Notes under the pieces: generated by a model
Database searches by the model: none
What the model was told of the DNA's origin: nothing
The model's input: only the letters and a program-made list of their open reading frames with translations
Made by a program: the position numbers and the translations under genes
In this document: one piece after another, positions 27,320-36,516 of the stretch
Layout of the letters: each line of letters begins with the position of its first letter
How positions within the stretch are numbered: position 1 is the first letter of the stretch
Assembly (NCBI RefSeq): GCF_000010425.1
Contig: NC_008618.1
Coordinates: 1,667,946 to 1,731,945, forward strand
Length of the DNA: 64,000 nucleotides
Direction: 5' to 3'
Origin: Bifidobacterium adolescentis ATCC 15703
Lineage (GTDB): Bacteria > Actinomycetota > Actinomycetes > Actinomycetales > Bifidobacteriaceae

Positions 27320-27361
27320 GACGCCCACCGTTCCAAGGAAAACCTTGTTTCGGCGGGCGTC
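27320..27361 (-). terminator. Hairpin downstream of leuB
   Basis: GACGCCCACCG (27320-27330) pairs with CGGCGGGCGTC (27351-27361) with one mismatch; the loop contains CAAGG-aaaa-CCTTG. It is placed right after the leuB stop. It has no clear T-tract. Confidence 0.55.
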
Positions 27362-27403
27362 TCACCAAATGGAACATCCAAATGGAATGTCAGCGAATGC
27401 CAA

Positions 27404-28444
27404 TCACATGCGTGCCAGGATGTCGCGTCCCACCTCGTCGGTGGTGCGCGTGGTGGAGCCAAGCTCCTCGATGTCAGCCTCAACGGCGGTATGGATCTTC
27501 TTGGCAGCGTCGTCGAAACCGAGATGCTCGAGCAGCATGGCGGCGGACAGGATGGCTGCGGTCGGGTTGGCCTTGTTCTGGCCGGCGATGTCCGGAGCGG
27601 AACCGTGGATCGGCTCGAACATGGACGGATACTCGTTGGACGCGTTGATGCAGCCCGAAGCGGAGTAGCCGACGCCACCGACCACGGCACCGGCCTCGTC
27701 GGTGATGATGTCGCCGAAGAGGTTGTCGGTCAGGATCACGTCGAAGCGGGACGGGTTGGACACCAGGAAGATGGTGGTCGCGTCGATGTGCAGGTAGTCG
27801 TGGGAGACCTCCGGGTATTCCTCGGCCACCTTGTTGACGATGCGCTGCCACATGTCGCCGGCGTTGACCAGCACGTTCTTCTTGTGCACGAGGGTCACGT
27901 GCTTCCTGCGCTTCATGGCCAGTTGGAAGGCGTAACGCACCACGCGCTCCACGCCGTAGGCGGTGTTGATGGAGACTTCGGTGGCCACCTCGTTCGGGGT
28001 GCCACGACGGACCGCGCCGCCGGCACCGCAGTACAGGCCTTCGGTACCTTCACGCACGACCACGAAGTCGATGTCACCCGGGTTGGCGAGCGGCGACGTG
28101 ACACCCTTGTACAGCTTGGACGGACGCAGGTTCACGTACTGGTCCAGGTCGAAGCGGAGCTTGAGCAGCAGGCCGCGTTCCAGAATGCCCGCCTTGATGC
28201 GCGGATCGCCGACGGCGCCCAGCAGAATCGCATCGGTCTTCTTGATACGGTCCTCTTCCTCCTCGGGGAGGATCGCGCCGTCACGCAGATAACGCTCGGC
28301 ACCGAGATCGAAATGCTCGTACTCGAATTCGGCGACGCCTTCGGCCGCCTTCTCCAGAGCCTTCTGAGCCCACGGAGTCACTTCCTTGCCAATGCCATCG
28401 CCCGGAATGACGGCGATGGTGTACTTCTTTGCAGAATCACTCAT
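27404..28444 (-). CDS. leuB: 3-isopropylmalate dehydrogenase
   Basis: An NAD-dependent enzyme of leucine synthesis. It starts [15 protein letters not shown], has the substrate arginines in [17 protein letters not shown] and [10 protein letters not shown], the metal-binding [19 protein letters not shown], and the NAD-binding [24 protein letters not shown]. The 346-aa length and these motifs fit the actinobacterial LeuB branch. The ATG at 28444 lies 8 nt after a TAGAGT box and has no strong ribosome site. No other leu genes are in the window. Confidence 0.95.
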   Translation of the reverse strand: MSDSAKKYTIAVIPGDGIGKEVTPWAQKALEKAAEGVAEFEYEHFDLGAERYLRDGAILPEEEEDRIKKTDAILLGAVGDPRIKAGILERGLLLKLRFDLDQYVNLRPSKLYKGVTSPLANPGDIDFVVVREGTEGLYCGAGGAVRRGTPNEVATEVSINTAYGVERVVRYAFQLAMKRRKHVTLVHKKNVLVNAGDMWQRIVNKVAEEYPEVSHDYLHIDATTIFLVSNPSRFDVILTDNLFGDIITDEAGAVVGGVGYSASGCINASNEYPSMFEPIHGSAPDIAGQNKANPTAAILSAAMLLEHLGFDDAAKKIHTAVEADIEELGSTTRTTDEVGRDILARM

Positions 28445-28634
28445 AGCTCGCGACTCTAGTCAGTGATTCATCAGGCGGACCAAACCCGCTCAGCAAATGG
28501 ACACCCGTCCCATGCCCCACGTACGGCGGGCGGATATCCGTTTGTTTCGATAGGCACAAAGAACGCAATGGGCGCAATGCCCAACAAAGCGATGGACAGA
28601 CATGAATGTGCACATATATGGACGTACGCACCGC

Positions 28635-28691
28635 CCACATACGCACGTTGGCGCCGTGGACAGATGGTCCGCGACGCCAACGTGTATGTGG
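28635..28691. repeat. Long imperfect inverted repeat upstream of leuB
   Basis: CCACATA plus CACGTTGGCG (28635-28653) pair with CGCCAACGTG plus TATGTGG (28675-28691), giving 17 bp with a 2-nt bulge, and GGAC/GTCC continues inside. It lies 14 bp beyond the stop of the secreted-protein gene at 28705, so it may act as that gene's 3' hairpin; it has no T-tract. The remaining 190 bp up to leuB show nothing else clear. Confidence 0.55.
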
Positions 28692-28704
28692 CGAATCGGC
28701 TGAT

Positions 28705-29754
28705 TCAGTTAACCCAAGGAGTGGATTCCTCGGTGATTGACCCGAAATCGGTGTTCGGGAACTTGCCTGGCTGACGGACCACCGCTTCGAACATGGCCAG
28801 TCCGTTGAGTCCGGTTTCGGTATTGGAATACGCGCCGATCTGCGATTGGGTTGTGGAGTCGGAAGTGGAGGTCGGCGGCTTGACCACTGTGCCCATCTTC
28901 GCCCACAACGCATATACCGTGCCATCGCGGTCGATCGGCATCAGCGACTTGCCGTTCTCGTCGAACGAGAGGACGCTCTTGGCGAGCGCGTCGTTGCGGA
29001 CGGTGCTCCAGCCTTGGAATTCGTAGCCGTCGAGCACCGGCACGTTCGTCTGGTCCACGGTTGGGGAGATCAGCGGGTCGCCGTCGTAGACCTTCTGGTC
29101 CGCGTACAGTTTCGTGACTTCCTTTCCTTCCGGAGCGACACCGCCGTTGAGGTCGAACTTGATGGTCCACTGGTGTGAGGTGCGTGTCCATTCGGCGTAC
29201 AGCGTCACGTCGCCGTAACCCGGATATGAGAACGTCTTGTCTCCGCCGTTGTTGCCACCGGTCTTGTCGGAGTTGATGGTGCCTTTGACCGTCACATACG
29301 CGGTGACGTTCGATCCCGCGTCCTCGCCGCGGGTGTACGCGGCCACCATGCGATTGCCGTTGATCACATAATGGCCGACCACATCGCCCGATCCGTTGAT
29401 GATGTCGTACTGTTGCCCGGATTGGAAGGTCAGATTCTCGGGCAGATCGTAGACGAAGGTGTCGCCCGATTTGACAGTGACGCTGTTCGGCACGTTCCAA
29501 TGCAGTTGCATGTCGATCTCATCGCCGTAGTCGACGGTGGTGCCGGAGATGAACGGCTTTTCCTGGCCGCCGGACACGATGGTCAGCTTGGAGGAGTCCT
29601 TGTCCACCCAGCCGAGCTCGCCGATGTTGTATTCCACGGCCTGCGCATGAACGGGCCCAATCAATACGCATGCCAGCATGGTCGCCAATGTCACCAGCAT
29701 GGCGGCAAACGTTTTCACACAGCGCTTTGACGCCAACTCCTTGTGCCTATGCAT
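28705..29754 (-). CDS. Secreted protein with Listeria-Bacteroides-type repeats
   Basis: A secreted 349-residue protein. A basic start ([11 protein letters not shown]) and a hydrophobic segment ending near VHAQAVEYN form a signal peptide. The middle ([41 protein letters not shown]) resembles the adhesin domains of Gram-positive surface proteins. The later [20 protein letters not shown] and VYALWAK blocks are InlB B-repeat/Listeria-Bacteroides repeats. No LPXTG motif or C-terminal membrane anchor follows, so it is either released or held by another part. The ATG at 29754 follows GAGGG at short distance. A C7/A7 homopolymer lies 170 bp upstream. Confidence 0.75.
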   Translation of the reverse strand: MHRHKELASKRCVKTFAAMLVTLATMLACVLIGPVHAQAVEYNIGELGWVDKDSSKLTIVSGGQEKPFISGTTVDYGDEIDMQLHWNVPNSVTVKSGDTFVYDLPENLTFQSGQQYDIINGSGDVVGHYVINGNRMVAAYTRGEDAGSNVTAYVTVKGTINSDKTGGNNGGDKTFSYPGYGDVTLYAEWTRTSHQWTIKFDLNGGVAPEGKEVTKLYADQKVYDGDPLISPTVDQTNVPVLDGYEFQGWSTVRNDALAKSVLSFDENGKSLMPIDRDGTVYALWAKMGTVVKPPTSTSDSTTQSQIGAYSNTETGLNGLAMFEAVVRQPGKFPNTDFGSITEESTPWVN

Positions 29755-29927
29755 AATCCCTCGCTTCACGATTAAGCACAACCTAAGGTGGCGGCATCCA
29801 CTACCTTGCCCCAGCTGCAGCCACTGTCATGCAAGCACGGTGTCACGACGTCAACATTGACGTATGAAACAGTGTCTTTCCTTATAAAAGTTAAAAAGCG
29901 CGGCATAAAACGTTTGACGTTAGAGTG

Positions 29928-29941
29928 CCCCCCCAAAAAAA
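29928..29941. repeat. Homopolymer tract C7-A7 upstream of the secreted-protein gene
   Basis: Seven C (29928-29934) run directly into seven A (29935-29941); on the coding strand of the secreted-protein gene this is T7-G7. It lies in the 340-bp gap between that gene and the protease terminator. Such tracts can slip during replication. No other structure was seen in the gap. Confidence 0.6.
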
Positions 29942-29998
29942 GGGATTCGCGAAACGCCGAAGGGTGTTTGCAATGTTTCATGAAAATTTTCTGAAACA

Positions 29999-30036
29999 AA
30001 AACCCATTGCCGCAAACGATTGCAACAATGGGTTTT
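29999..30036 (-). terminator. Terminator of the oligopeptidase gene
   Basis: A perfect 11-bp stem AAAACCCATTG/CAATGGGTTTT with a 16-base loop and a T-rich tail on the minus strand, 57 bp beyond the stop at 30093. Confidence 0.85.
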
Positions 30037-30092
30037 CGTCAGTCATGATTCTTCTACCCCCGGAAAATCCCCCGGAGTACCCTCGGGGCCAC

Positions 30093-32627
30093 TCAGCCGC
30101 CGATGCCCATCATCGACAGACACCAAGCGTTCTCATAGGAGACTTCCTCCCATTGCTTGTACCGCCCGGACGTACCCCCATGGCCGGCTTCCACCTCGAT
30201 TTTCGCCACGGCGTCCACACCGGCATGCTGCAGCCGGGCCAGCCATTTCATCGGCTCCACATACAGCACGCGGGTGTCGTTCATGGATGTGGTAATGAAA
30301 ATTTTCGGAAAAACGGCAGTTCTTTCGTCATTTTCACTATCTGGCGCATTCTCGTATGGCGTGTACGACTTCATATACGCGTACACATCCGCGTCGTGCA
30401 GCGGATCGCCCCACTCGTCCCATTCGGTGACGGTCAACGGCAGCGACGGGTCGAGAATCGAGGTCAGCGCGTCCACGAACGGCACGTCCGCCTCCACGCC
30501 CGCATAGCATTCCGGAGCCATGTTGGCGACCGCCCCCATCAATAGGCCGCCCGCCGAGCCGCCGTTCGCCACCGTACGCAGCGGCGAGGCCAGTCCGGCA
30601 CGTTGCAGCGCGCGCGTGGCGTCGATGAAATCCTCAAACGAATGCTTCTTGTTGAGCAGGTGCCCCTGCTCGTACCAGGCGCGTCCCATTTCGCCGCCGC
30701 CGCGGATGTGCGGCACGGCGTACAGCACGCCGCGGTCGAGCATGCTGATGCGTGACACCGCGAATCCCGGATCGGAACTGATCTCGTACGCGCCGTAGCC
30801 GGTGATGAACATGGCGGAATCGCAGGTCGGCACGTCACGTCGCCATACCAGCGAGACGGGGATGCGTTCGCCGTCGCGCGCGGTGACCCACACCCGGCGT
30901 TCCATGTAGTCGCGCGGATCGAAACCACCCAGCACGGTGGCGCGCTTGAGCAGACGGTCCTCGCCGGTGTCCGGATCGTAGTCATGCAGCTCGCCGGGGC
31001 GCGTGTAGCTGGCGAACGAGTAGCGCATGCGCGGCGCGTCATACGAGGGGTTGCCACCAACGCCGATCGAATACAGGCGGCGCGTCTCCCCCGGCATGCG
31101 GTCGGCGGTGGCGCCGTCCGACGACGTCATCGCCCGACGCGAGACGCCATGCACGGCCGATCCCTTGCCTTGCGCGGCGGCGGCCGCGTCCAGTTTGCCC
31201 CAGATCTCGGCGCGTTCCTCGTTGATCTCGTCCACGGATTCGTCGACGTCCCAATCGTCCTCCAGCGCGTGCGGCACCAGTTCGGTGAACCGCCATGGCC
31301 GGCCGGCCAGGAAATCCTCGGCGGCGGCCCGTTTCGTCATCACCGCGATATGCGGCAGGCTTTCCGCGCGGTACTGCAGTGCGACGAAATGCCGATGGAT
31401 CGAGATACCCTCGATGCCCAAACCATGCGCGCCCTGCAGAATGGCGGGATTGCAGGGATTCGAATACGGGGTGCCGATCGGCATGGAGGAAGCGCCAGGC
31501 TCCACGTCGTCGCCGTGCTCGCAGCCGTAAGGCGATCCGACCGCCACGCGCACGCCTTCGCCCAGCCGGTATGGCGGCTCGTGTGTCCGCATGTCGATCA
31601 CATCGATCTCGAAATTCGGATTCAACGCGTTGTGGTACACCACGGCGAGCGGAATATCCTCGCCATGCTCCCCCGCGACTTCGAAGCAGGCGAAGCTCAC
31701 GTCGTATTCCACGTCGGTTTCGCGCGGAATGAACGCCTGGAAGGTGCCCTCTGGGGTGTCCACCGGCAGCATCAGCACCTCGGTGGTGGTTTTCGATCCG
31801 GTGCCAATCACGATGTTCCGTTCGTCGAAGGACAGCCCGATACCCACCCAGAAGCGTTCATCCGCCTCGCGGTACACCTCCACGTCATCCGCGACGGGGG
31901 TGCCGACGTGGTGGCGCATCACCGCGTACGGACGCCATGCGTCGTCGAGCAGCACGTAGAACACCCATTGCGCGTCCGGCGTGAAGCAGGCGCCGCCGAT
32001 GCCCTCGAACCGCTCCTCCAACTCGTCGCCGGTCTCAAGATCGCGGATGCGGAAATCGTAGCGTTCGTCGCCGCTCGTGTCGGTGCCGTACAGCATCCAG
32101 CGGCCGTCCTTGGAGATGTCCATGCCGCCGATGCGGAAGAAATCGTGGCCTTGCGCCTCGGCGTTGGTGTCGAACACCACCTGTTCGCCGTCGAGCGGCA
32201 CGCCGGCCTCTACCGTCGGCGGATCCCAATCGTCCGCGCCGCGAATCGGCACACGGCACTGCACGGCATACTGTTCGCCCTGCTTGGTGCGGGTGAAGTA
32301 CCAGTAGCCGTCCATGCGCGTCGGCACGGACATGTCGGTTTCCTGCACATGCGACTTGAATTCGTCGAACAACGTTTTGCGCAACGATGCGAGCGGTGCC
32401 ATGCGCTGTTCGCAGTAGCGGTTCTCCGCCGCCACATAGTCGCGCACATCCTGCGATTCCTTGTCGCGCAGCCATTCGTAGTTATCGATGAACGTATCGC
32501 CGTGGAAGGTGCGCTCCTTTGGCACCCGCTTCGCTTCCGGCACCGCCAGTCCATTCTGGTGTTCGTCGTGCGCGTTCGTCGCTTCCTTCACGTTCATGGT
32601 GTTTTCCATACCCCGAAATTCACTCAT
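30093..32627 (-). CDS. S9-family prolyl oligopeptidase, oligopeptidase B type
   Basis: A cytosolic serine peptidase of 844 aa that cleaves short peptides, probably after basic residues. It has the N-terminal YEWLRDKESQDVRDYVAAEN motif, a long beta-propeller, and the C-terminal hydrolase with the nucleophile in ANGGSAGGLL, an Asp in the MNDTRV region and the catalytic His in EAGHGGTSGR. A family-typical HIRGGGEMGRAWYEQG precedes the nucleophile. A roughly 60-residue charged insertion (residues near 490-550, Ala- and Asp-rich) lengthens it. The ATG at 32627 lies exactly 7 nt after a perfect TATAAT (32640-32635), so the mRNA is probably leaderless; MENT at 32609 is the alternative. Confidence 0.92.
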   Translation of the reverse strand: MSEFRGMENTMNVKEATNAHDEHQNGLAVPEAKRVPKERTFHGDTFIDNYEWLRDKESQDVRDYVAAENRYCEQRMAPLASLRKTLFDEFKSHVQETDMSVPTRMDGYWYFTRTKQGEQYAVQCRVPIRGADDWDPPTVEAGVPLDGEQVVFDTNAEAQGHDFFRIGGMDISKDGRWMLYGTDTSGDERYDFRIRDLETGDELEERFEGIGGACFTPDAQWVFYVLLDDAWRPYAVMRHHVGTPVADDVEVYREADERFWVGIGLSFDERNIVIGTGSKTTTEVLMLPVDTPEGTFQAFIPRETDVEYDVSFACFEVAGEHGEDIPLAVVYHNALNPNFEIDVIDMRTHEPPYRLGEGVRVAVGSPYGCEHGDDVEPGASSMPIGTPYSNPCNPAILQGAHGLGIEGISIHRHFVALQYRAESLPHIAVMTKRAAAEDFLAGRPWRFTELVPHALEDDWDVDESVDEINEERAEIWGKLDAAAAAQGKGSAVHGVSRRAMTSSDGATADRMPGETRRLYSIGVGGNPSYDAPRMRYSFASYTRPGELHDYDPDTGEDRLLKRATVLGGFDPRDYMERRVWVTARDGERIPVSLVWRRDVPTCDSAMFITGYGAYEISSDPGFAVSRISMLDRGVLYAVPHIRGGGEMGRAWYEQGHLLNKKHSFEDFIDATRALQRAGLASPLRTVANGGSAGGLLMGAVANMAPECYAGVEADVPFVDALTSILDPSLPLTVTEWDEWGDPLHDADVYAYMKSYTPYENAPDSENDERTAVFPKIFITTSMNDTRVLYVEPMKWLARLQHAGVDAVAKIEVEAGHGGTSGRYKQWEEVSYENAWCLSMMGIGG

Positions 32628-32670
32628 GCACGCGATTATACTGACGACCCACACAAACTTGTGTCGGCCG

Positions 32671-33951
32671 TCAGTCGCCGTTTTGCGCGGCGCGCAGGTA
32701 CGGCAGCATGGTTTTCATGATGTTCGATCCGGTCGTTCCCGTGAATACCGGCACGTCGGTGACCGGCATCGGCTGCGTGGCCACGCGCCCGGCGACGGAA
32801 CCGAAATTGCCGGTCACTTCGCGCGGGGACAGCTGCCGGATGCCGATCGCCAGCACACGCCCCGGGTAGCGGCGTGCGATTGTGGCGTATGTGGTCGGAT
32901 CCTTCTGCCCGTCGTCGCCGATCAGAATGAACTTCATATCGGGAAAATCGGCCATGAGCTGTTCGGCGTATTCAAGCTTGTGCTGCACGCCCGACGGAAT
33001 GAAGGTTTTCGGCCTCGGGTCAAGGTCGCGCAGCAGCAGCGGACCTTCCGGAAAACCGTGGTTCGTAATGAAATGGCGGATCGAGCTTTCCACATTCCAT
33101 GGCGAAGTGGACAGGTAGAAGAACGGCGCGTCCGGGAACATGTCCGCGATGCGGTTGAACAGCAGGTTCATGCTGGCCACCGGCACTTTTTTGCGCGGAT
33201 TAAGCAGCAGCAGATTGTAGGCGGCCTTCATCAGACGCGGCGCCTGCGTGACCATGATGGTGTCGTCCACGTCGGAGATCACGCCCACTTTGGTGCCGCT
33301 GGGAATGGTGAAAAGATTGGCGTTGACCGGCTTGCGGCTACGCACTTTGTACGAGACGTTGTGGATGCCCGGTTCGAGTGAATGCTCGGCGACGAGGTCG
33401 AGGTAGCCGGCATCGTCGGATGCCGCGAATTCGCTGGAAATATCAGGATTGCTGTCGATCGCGTCGTATACTTCCGACGCACCCACCTGCACTGTTTCGA
33501 TGGGCACGTCATCGATGGCGATCCGCACTTTGGTATGTGGGGACGGCACCATCAGCATGCCACGGATGCCGCGAATCAGGCGGCCGGCCTGCCGTTTGAA
33601 CGGGCCGTATACGGTACGGCAGATCAGTCGGGAGTAGTGTTCGGTGCCGTAGCCGACGTAGGGTTCGACACGTGGATACCAGTCGAGTGACCGTACCAAT
33701 GCGGTCGAGAATTTCAGCCAGACACTGAATGCTTTGGTGATCGTGCGGCGGAACAGCCTGGTCAGCGGCGGTTTGACTTCAAGACGCTCATGTCTGGAGG
33801 CCGCGTCGAAGGTGGTGACCACCTTGCGTGCCGGAATCGGCACGGTGGGCATGTCATCGCAAGAATCGTCCATCCGCTCCCCCATACGCTGCTGTTCGCG
33901 CTGCTGTTCGTGCTGCGGCGGGAACTGCGGCAACGGCTGAATTTCACTCAT
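32671..33951 (-). CDS. App1-family (DUF2183) phosphatase
   Basis: A 426-residue protein whose C-terminal half is a HAD-like catalytic domain with GVISDVDDTIMVT (DxDxT, about 223-231), FYLSTSPWN and LIGDDGQKD, matching yeast App1, a phosphatidate phosphatase. The N-terminal half has a beta-sandwich-like region. The ATG at 33951 lies 6 nt after TATAGT (33963-33958) with no ribosome site. There is no signal peptide. Substrate in bacteria is unproven; a lipid phosphate is a reasonable guess. Confidence 0.88.
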   Translation of the reverse strand: MSEIQPLPQFPPQHEQQREQQRMGERMDDSCDDMPTVPIPARKVVTTFDAASRHERLEVKPPLTRLFRRTITKAFSVWLKFSTALVRSLDWYPRVEPYVGYGTEHYSRLICRTVYGPFKRQAGRLIRGIRGMLMVPSPHTKVRIAIDDVPIETVQVGASEVYDAIDSNPDISSEFAASDDAGYLDLVAEHSLEPGIHNVSYKVRSRKPVNANLFTIPSGTKVGVISDVDDTIMVTQAPRLMKAAYNLLLLNPRKKVPVASMNLLFNRIADMFPDAPFFYLSTSPWNVESSIRHFITNHGFPEGPLLLRDLDPRPKTFIPSGVQHKLEYAEQLMADFPDMKFILIGDDGQKDPTTYATIARRYPGRVLAIGIRQLSPREVTGNFGSVAGRVATQPMPVTDVPVFTGTTGSNIMKTMLPYLRAAQNGD

Positions 33952-34074
33952 ATGCCCACTATAGGGGTCGCGTTCGAACAAACAGTAACGCCACCGAGAA
34001 AATCAGGGAACTTTCAGGGCCCCGCATCGCACCCGCCGGCCGCAGCCGTAATTAAAACTAGACGTCCGTGCTAT

Positions 34075-34479
34075 TCAGTCAGCCACAATCTTGGCATACT
34101 CGTCAGCGCTAAGCAGGTCAGGCTCGTCATCCTCAAGCTCGATCTTGAAAATCCAGCCCTCGCCGTACGGATCGTCCGTCACAATGCTCGGATCGTCCGC
34201 AGCCTCGTTGTTGACGTAGCGGATGGTGCCAGCCACCGGCGAGACCAGCGCGGTGACCGCCTTGGAGGATTCGAATTCCGCCACTTCGTCGCCAGCTTCG
34301 ACCTGCGTACCGACTTCAGGCAAATCGATGTACACGAGTTCGCCGAACTGTTCGGTGGCGTATTCGGTAACGCCCACCATGGCGGGTTCAACGGAGGAAT
34401 CCACCCACACGTGCTCGTCGGAGTATTCGAGGTGCTCGGGCACGTCGAGGTTCACTTTGCTATCGTTTGCTTCGCTCAT
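34075..34479 (-). CDS. gcvH: Glycine cleavage system H-like protein
   Basis: A 134-residue lipoyl-carrier protein. Typical H-protein motifs are YSDEHVWV, VGVTEYATEQFGELVYIDLP and the lipoylation site FESSKAVTALVSPVAGTI, with the modified Lys intact. The ATG at 34479 lies 7 nt after TACAAT (34492-34487). No gcvP or gcvT gene is present in the window, so it may act outside glycine cleavage; the lipoate-ligase-like protein at 25002 is a candidate modifier. The C-terminus is acidic (LEDDEPDLL). Confidence 0.92.
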   Translation of the reverse strand: MSEANDSKVNLDVPEHLEYSDEHVWVDSSVEPAMVGVTEYATEQFGELVYIDLPEVGTQVEAGDEVAEFESSKAVTALVSPVAGTIRYVNNEAADDPSIVTDDPYGEGWIFKIELEDDEPDLLSADEYAKIVAD

Positions 34480-34534
34480 GCCGCCCATTGTACGGCGTAT
34501 GCGAACGCCGCGCACCCGCGCCACGCGTAACGGG

Positions 34535-36367
34535 TCAGCGTACCGGTCCGGATGGCATGGCGCCGACTACCTGCACGATGGTGCCTTCCGGACAGTTGTC
34601 GTAGATCCACTTGGAATCGGCTTCGTACATGTTCACGCAGCCGTGGGAGCCGTAGTGCGCCGGGTCGCCGTGGGCGATGCCGTAATTGTTCCAGCTTGCC
34701 GTGTGGAAGCCTTCGCCGCCGTAGAAGTAGCTTACCCACTTCACACCCTTGGACAGGTAGCGCGAGCCGTCGTCGTTCAGGCCGGTCATGTCCTGGATCT
34801 GATACTTGAGGTAGATGTAGAAGGTGCCCAGGTCGGTTTCGTGCTTGCCGGTGGTGCCCGTGCACACCGGGAAGGTCTTGACGGCCTCGTCGTTGTGATA
34901 CACGGTGGCGGTTTGCGCGGTGCGGTCCACCACGATGCGGTATTCGCTCTTCTTCTGCACGGTTTTGAAGTTCTGCACATCACCGTCCACCGGAATGGTG
35001 GCGCCTTGGCCGTTTTTGAGCGCTTCGCCGATCTTCGGTGCGAGCGCCTCCATGTTCTTGACCTTCACGCCGTTCACGCCTTTGACGATGGTGGCCAGCA
35101 CTTTGCCGCTGTTGTCGACGGCGTCTTCCTGGTCGACCGCGTCCTGGTTGAGCTGGGCTGGGACCTGCTGCTGCACGTAGTTGGTGATGGCGTTGTCATC
35201 GTAGGACAGCGAAAGCGTGCCGTGTTCGAGATCGGCGTCGGTTTTCAGCCATGAGGCCACGACTTCGGCTGGAATCTGGAAGGTCTTGCCTTGTCCGTTG
35301 TCCAGCACAATTGGCGCATTCAGTCGCGCGTTTGCCTGGTCGGCCACGTTTTGGGCTTCAGGCAGTGCGACCGGCACGTCGATGGTTTCGTACGTGATCG
35401 TCACGCTGCCGCTGTGCCCCGGGTTCGCGATGGCTTTGGCGACCGTGTCGATCACGTTGTCCACCTTCGGGGACCTGCCGCCGCGGCCTTCCACTGCGAC
35501 GAAGGCGCGCGCGTTGGCATCGTACGATGCGGTGGACGGTACCGCGCGGTCGGTGTCCTGCACGAATTTGTCGGTGACGAACGTCCTGAGGGCCAGCTTG
35601 TTGGACTTGGCGTTCAGCGGCACGTTCTTCTTGACGAACGGGTTGACTTCGTTGATGTATTCGAGTGCGCCGTTGGTCTGGTGCTTGGCGGCGAGCAGTT
35701 CCGTGACCGTCTTGTCGACGTTGTAGCTCACGCCGAGGTCGCTCAGGCTGCCGGAAGCGTTGTTGCCGTTGCCGTCCTTGATGTTCACGGTGGTGTTCTT
35801 CACGGCGGCCGTCACCGTGTTTTTCAGCTGGTCGGCGGTCTGTCCGGCCACACTGGTTCCGCCGAAGGTCACGCCCGGCGCGGCCTTGTCTTGGAAGTAC
35901 CAGTGTGCGGTGAAGAAGCCGGCGATCGCGGCGACCACCAGCACGGCGAGCACGATTCCGGTGATGATCAGCGGCAGTTTGCGTTTCTTGGCCACGACGG
36001 CTTCTCCTTCGACCGGCATGGTGAGCACGGGAATGGCGGGAGCGGGCGTGGATGAGGGCATGTCACCGGTAGGAATGGCACCAGTGGGAACAGCTCCGTT
36101 GGGGACAGTTCCGGCAGGCGTGGTTTCGGCGGCACCGGCCGTCGGGAATGACTGGAACGGCTGGGTCTGGTCCGATGCGAAATTCAACGGCGGCATGGTC
36201 TCGGTGGCGGCGTTGGACACGTCGTCCTGTTCGGACACATCGGCCACGTCGGCGAGATTGATCGTATCGCCGTTCTCACCAGACTGCGGCGGCACGGCAT
36301 TCACCCCTTCAAACGAGATGCCGGCGAAACTGTTGTCCGTATCGTTCTGCCCACTTCTATCAGACAT
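34535..36367 (-). CDS. L,D-transpeptidase (YkuD) with membrane anchor
   Basis: A cell-wall cross-linking enzyme of 610 aa. A 125-residue acidic, Pro/Thr-rich cytoplasmic region precedes one membrane helix (about 129-152, KLPLIITGIVLAVLVVAAIAG). The outer part has two repeat-like peptidoglycan-binding regions (each with a 'TVTITYETIDVP'-like block), then the YkuD domain with HGDPAHYGSHGCVN; the catalytic Cys is residue 577. The start at the ATG at 36367 (MSDRSGQND) has GAGGA about ten bases upstream. It forms 3-3 cross-links by family. It is transcribed alone or together with gcvH. Confidence 0.93.
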   Translation of the reverse strand: MSDRSGQNDTDNSFAGISFEGVNAVPPQSGENGDTINLADVADVSEQDDVSNAATETMPPLNFASDQTQPFQSFPTAGAAETTPAGTVPNGAVPTGAIPTGDMPSSTPAPAIPVLTMPVEGEAVVAKKRKLPLIITGIVLAVLVVAAIAGFFTAHWYFQDKAAPGVTFGGTSVAGQTADQLKNTVTAAVKNTTVNIKDGNGNNASGSLSDLGVSYNVDKTVTELLAAKHQTNGALEYINEVNPFVKKNVPLNAKSNKLALRTFVTDKFVQDTDRAVPSTASYDANARAFVAVEGRGGRSPKVDNVIDTVAKAIANPGHSGSVTITYETIDVPVALPEAQNVADQANARLNAPIVLDNGQGKTFQIPAEVVASWLKTDADLEHGTLSLSYDDNAITNYVQQQVPAQLNQDAVDQEDAVDNSGKVLATIVKGVNGVKVKNMEALAPKIGEALKNGQGATIPVDGDVQNFKTVQKKSEYRIVVDRTAQTATVYHNDEAVKTFPVCTGTTGKHETDLGTFYIYLKYQIQDMTGLNDDGSRYLSKGVKWVSYFYGGEGFHTASWNNYGIAHGDPAHYGSHGCVNMYEADSKWIYDNCPEGTIVQVVGAMPSGPVR

Positions 36368-36516
36368 GTATGTGGTTTCCTCATTCACTCTCTTCACGGT
36401 ACATACCATGCAGCATGATACGCAGACGAGTGCCCAAACGAATACCTAAACAAGCTCCCCCGGCAACCGCCCCGAAGACAGGCTCAGCCGATACCACCTT
36501 TTAATGGCAGGTCTTG

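Noticed and set aside
28437..28925. Frameshifted C-terminal LPXTG part of the secreted protein
   Set aside because: I read the other frames downstream and found no sorting signal, so the gene seems to end naturally.
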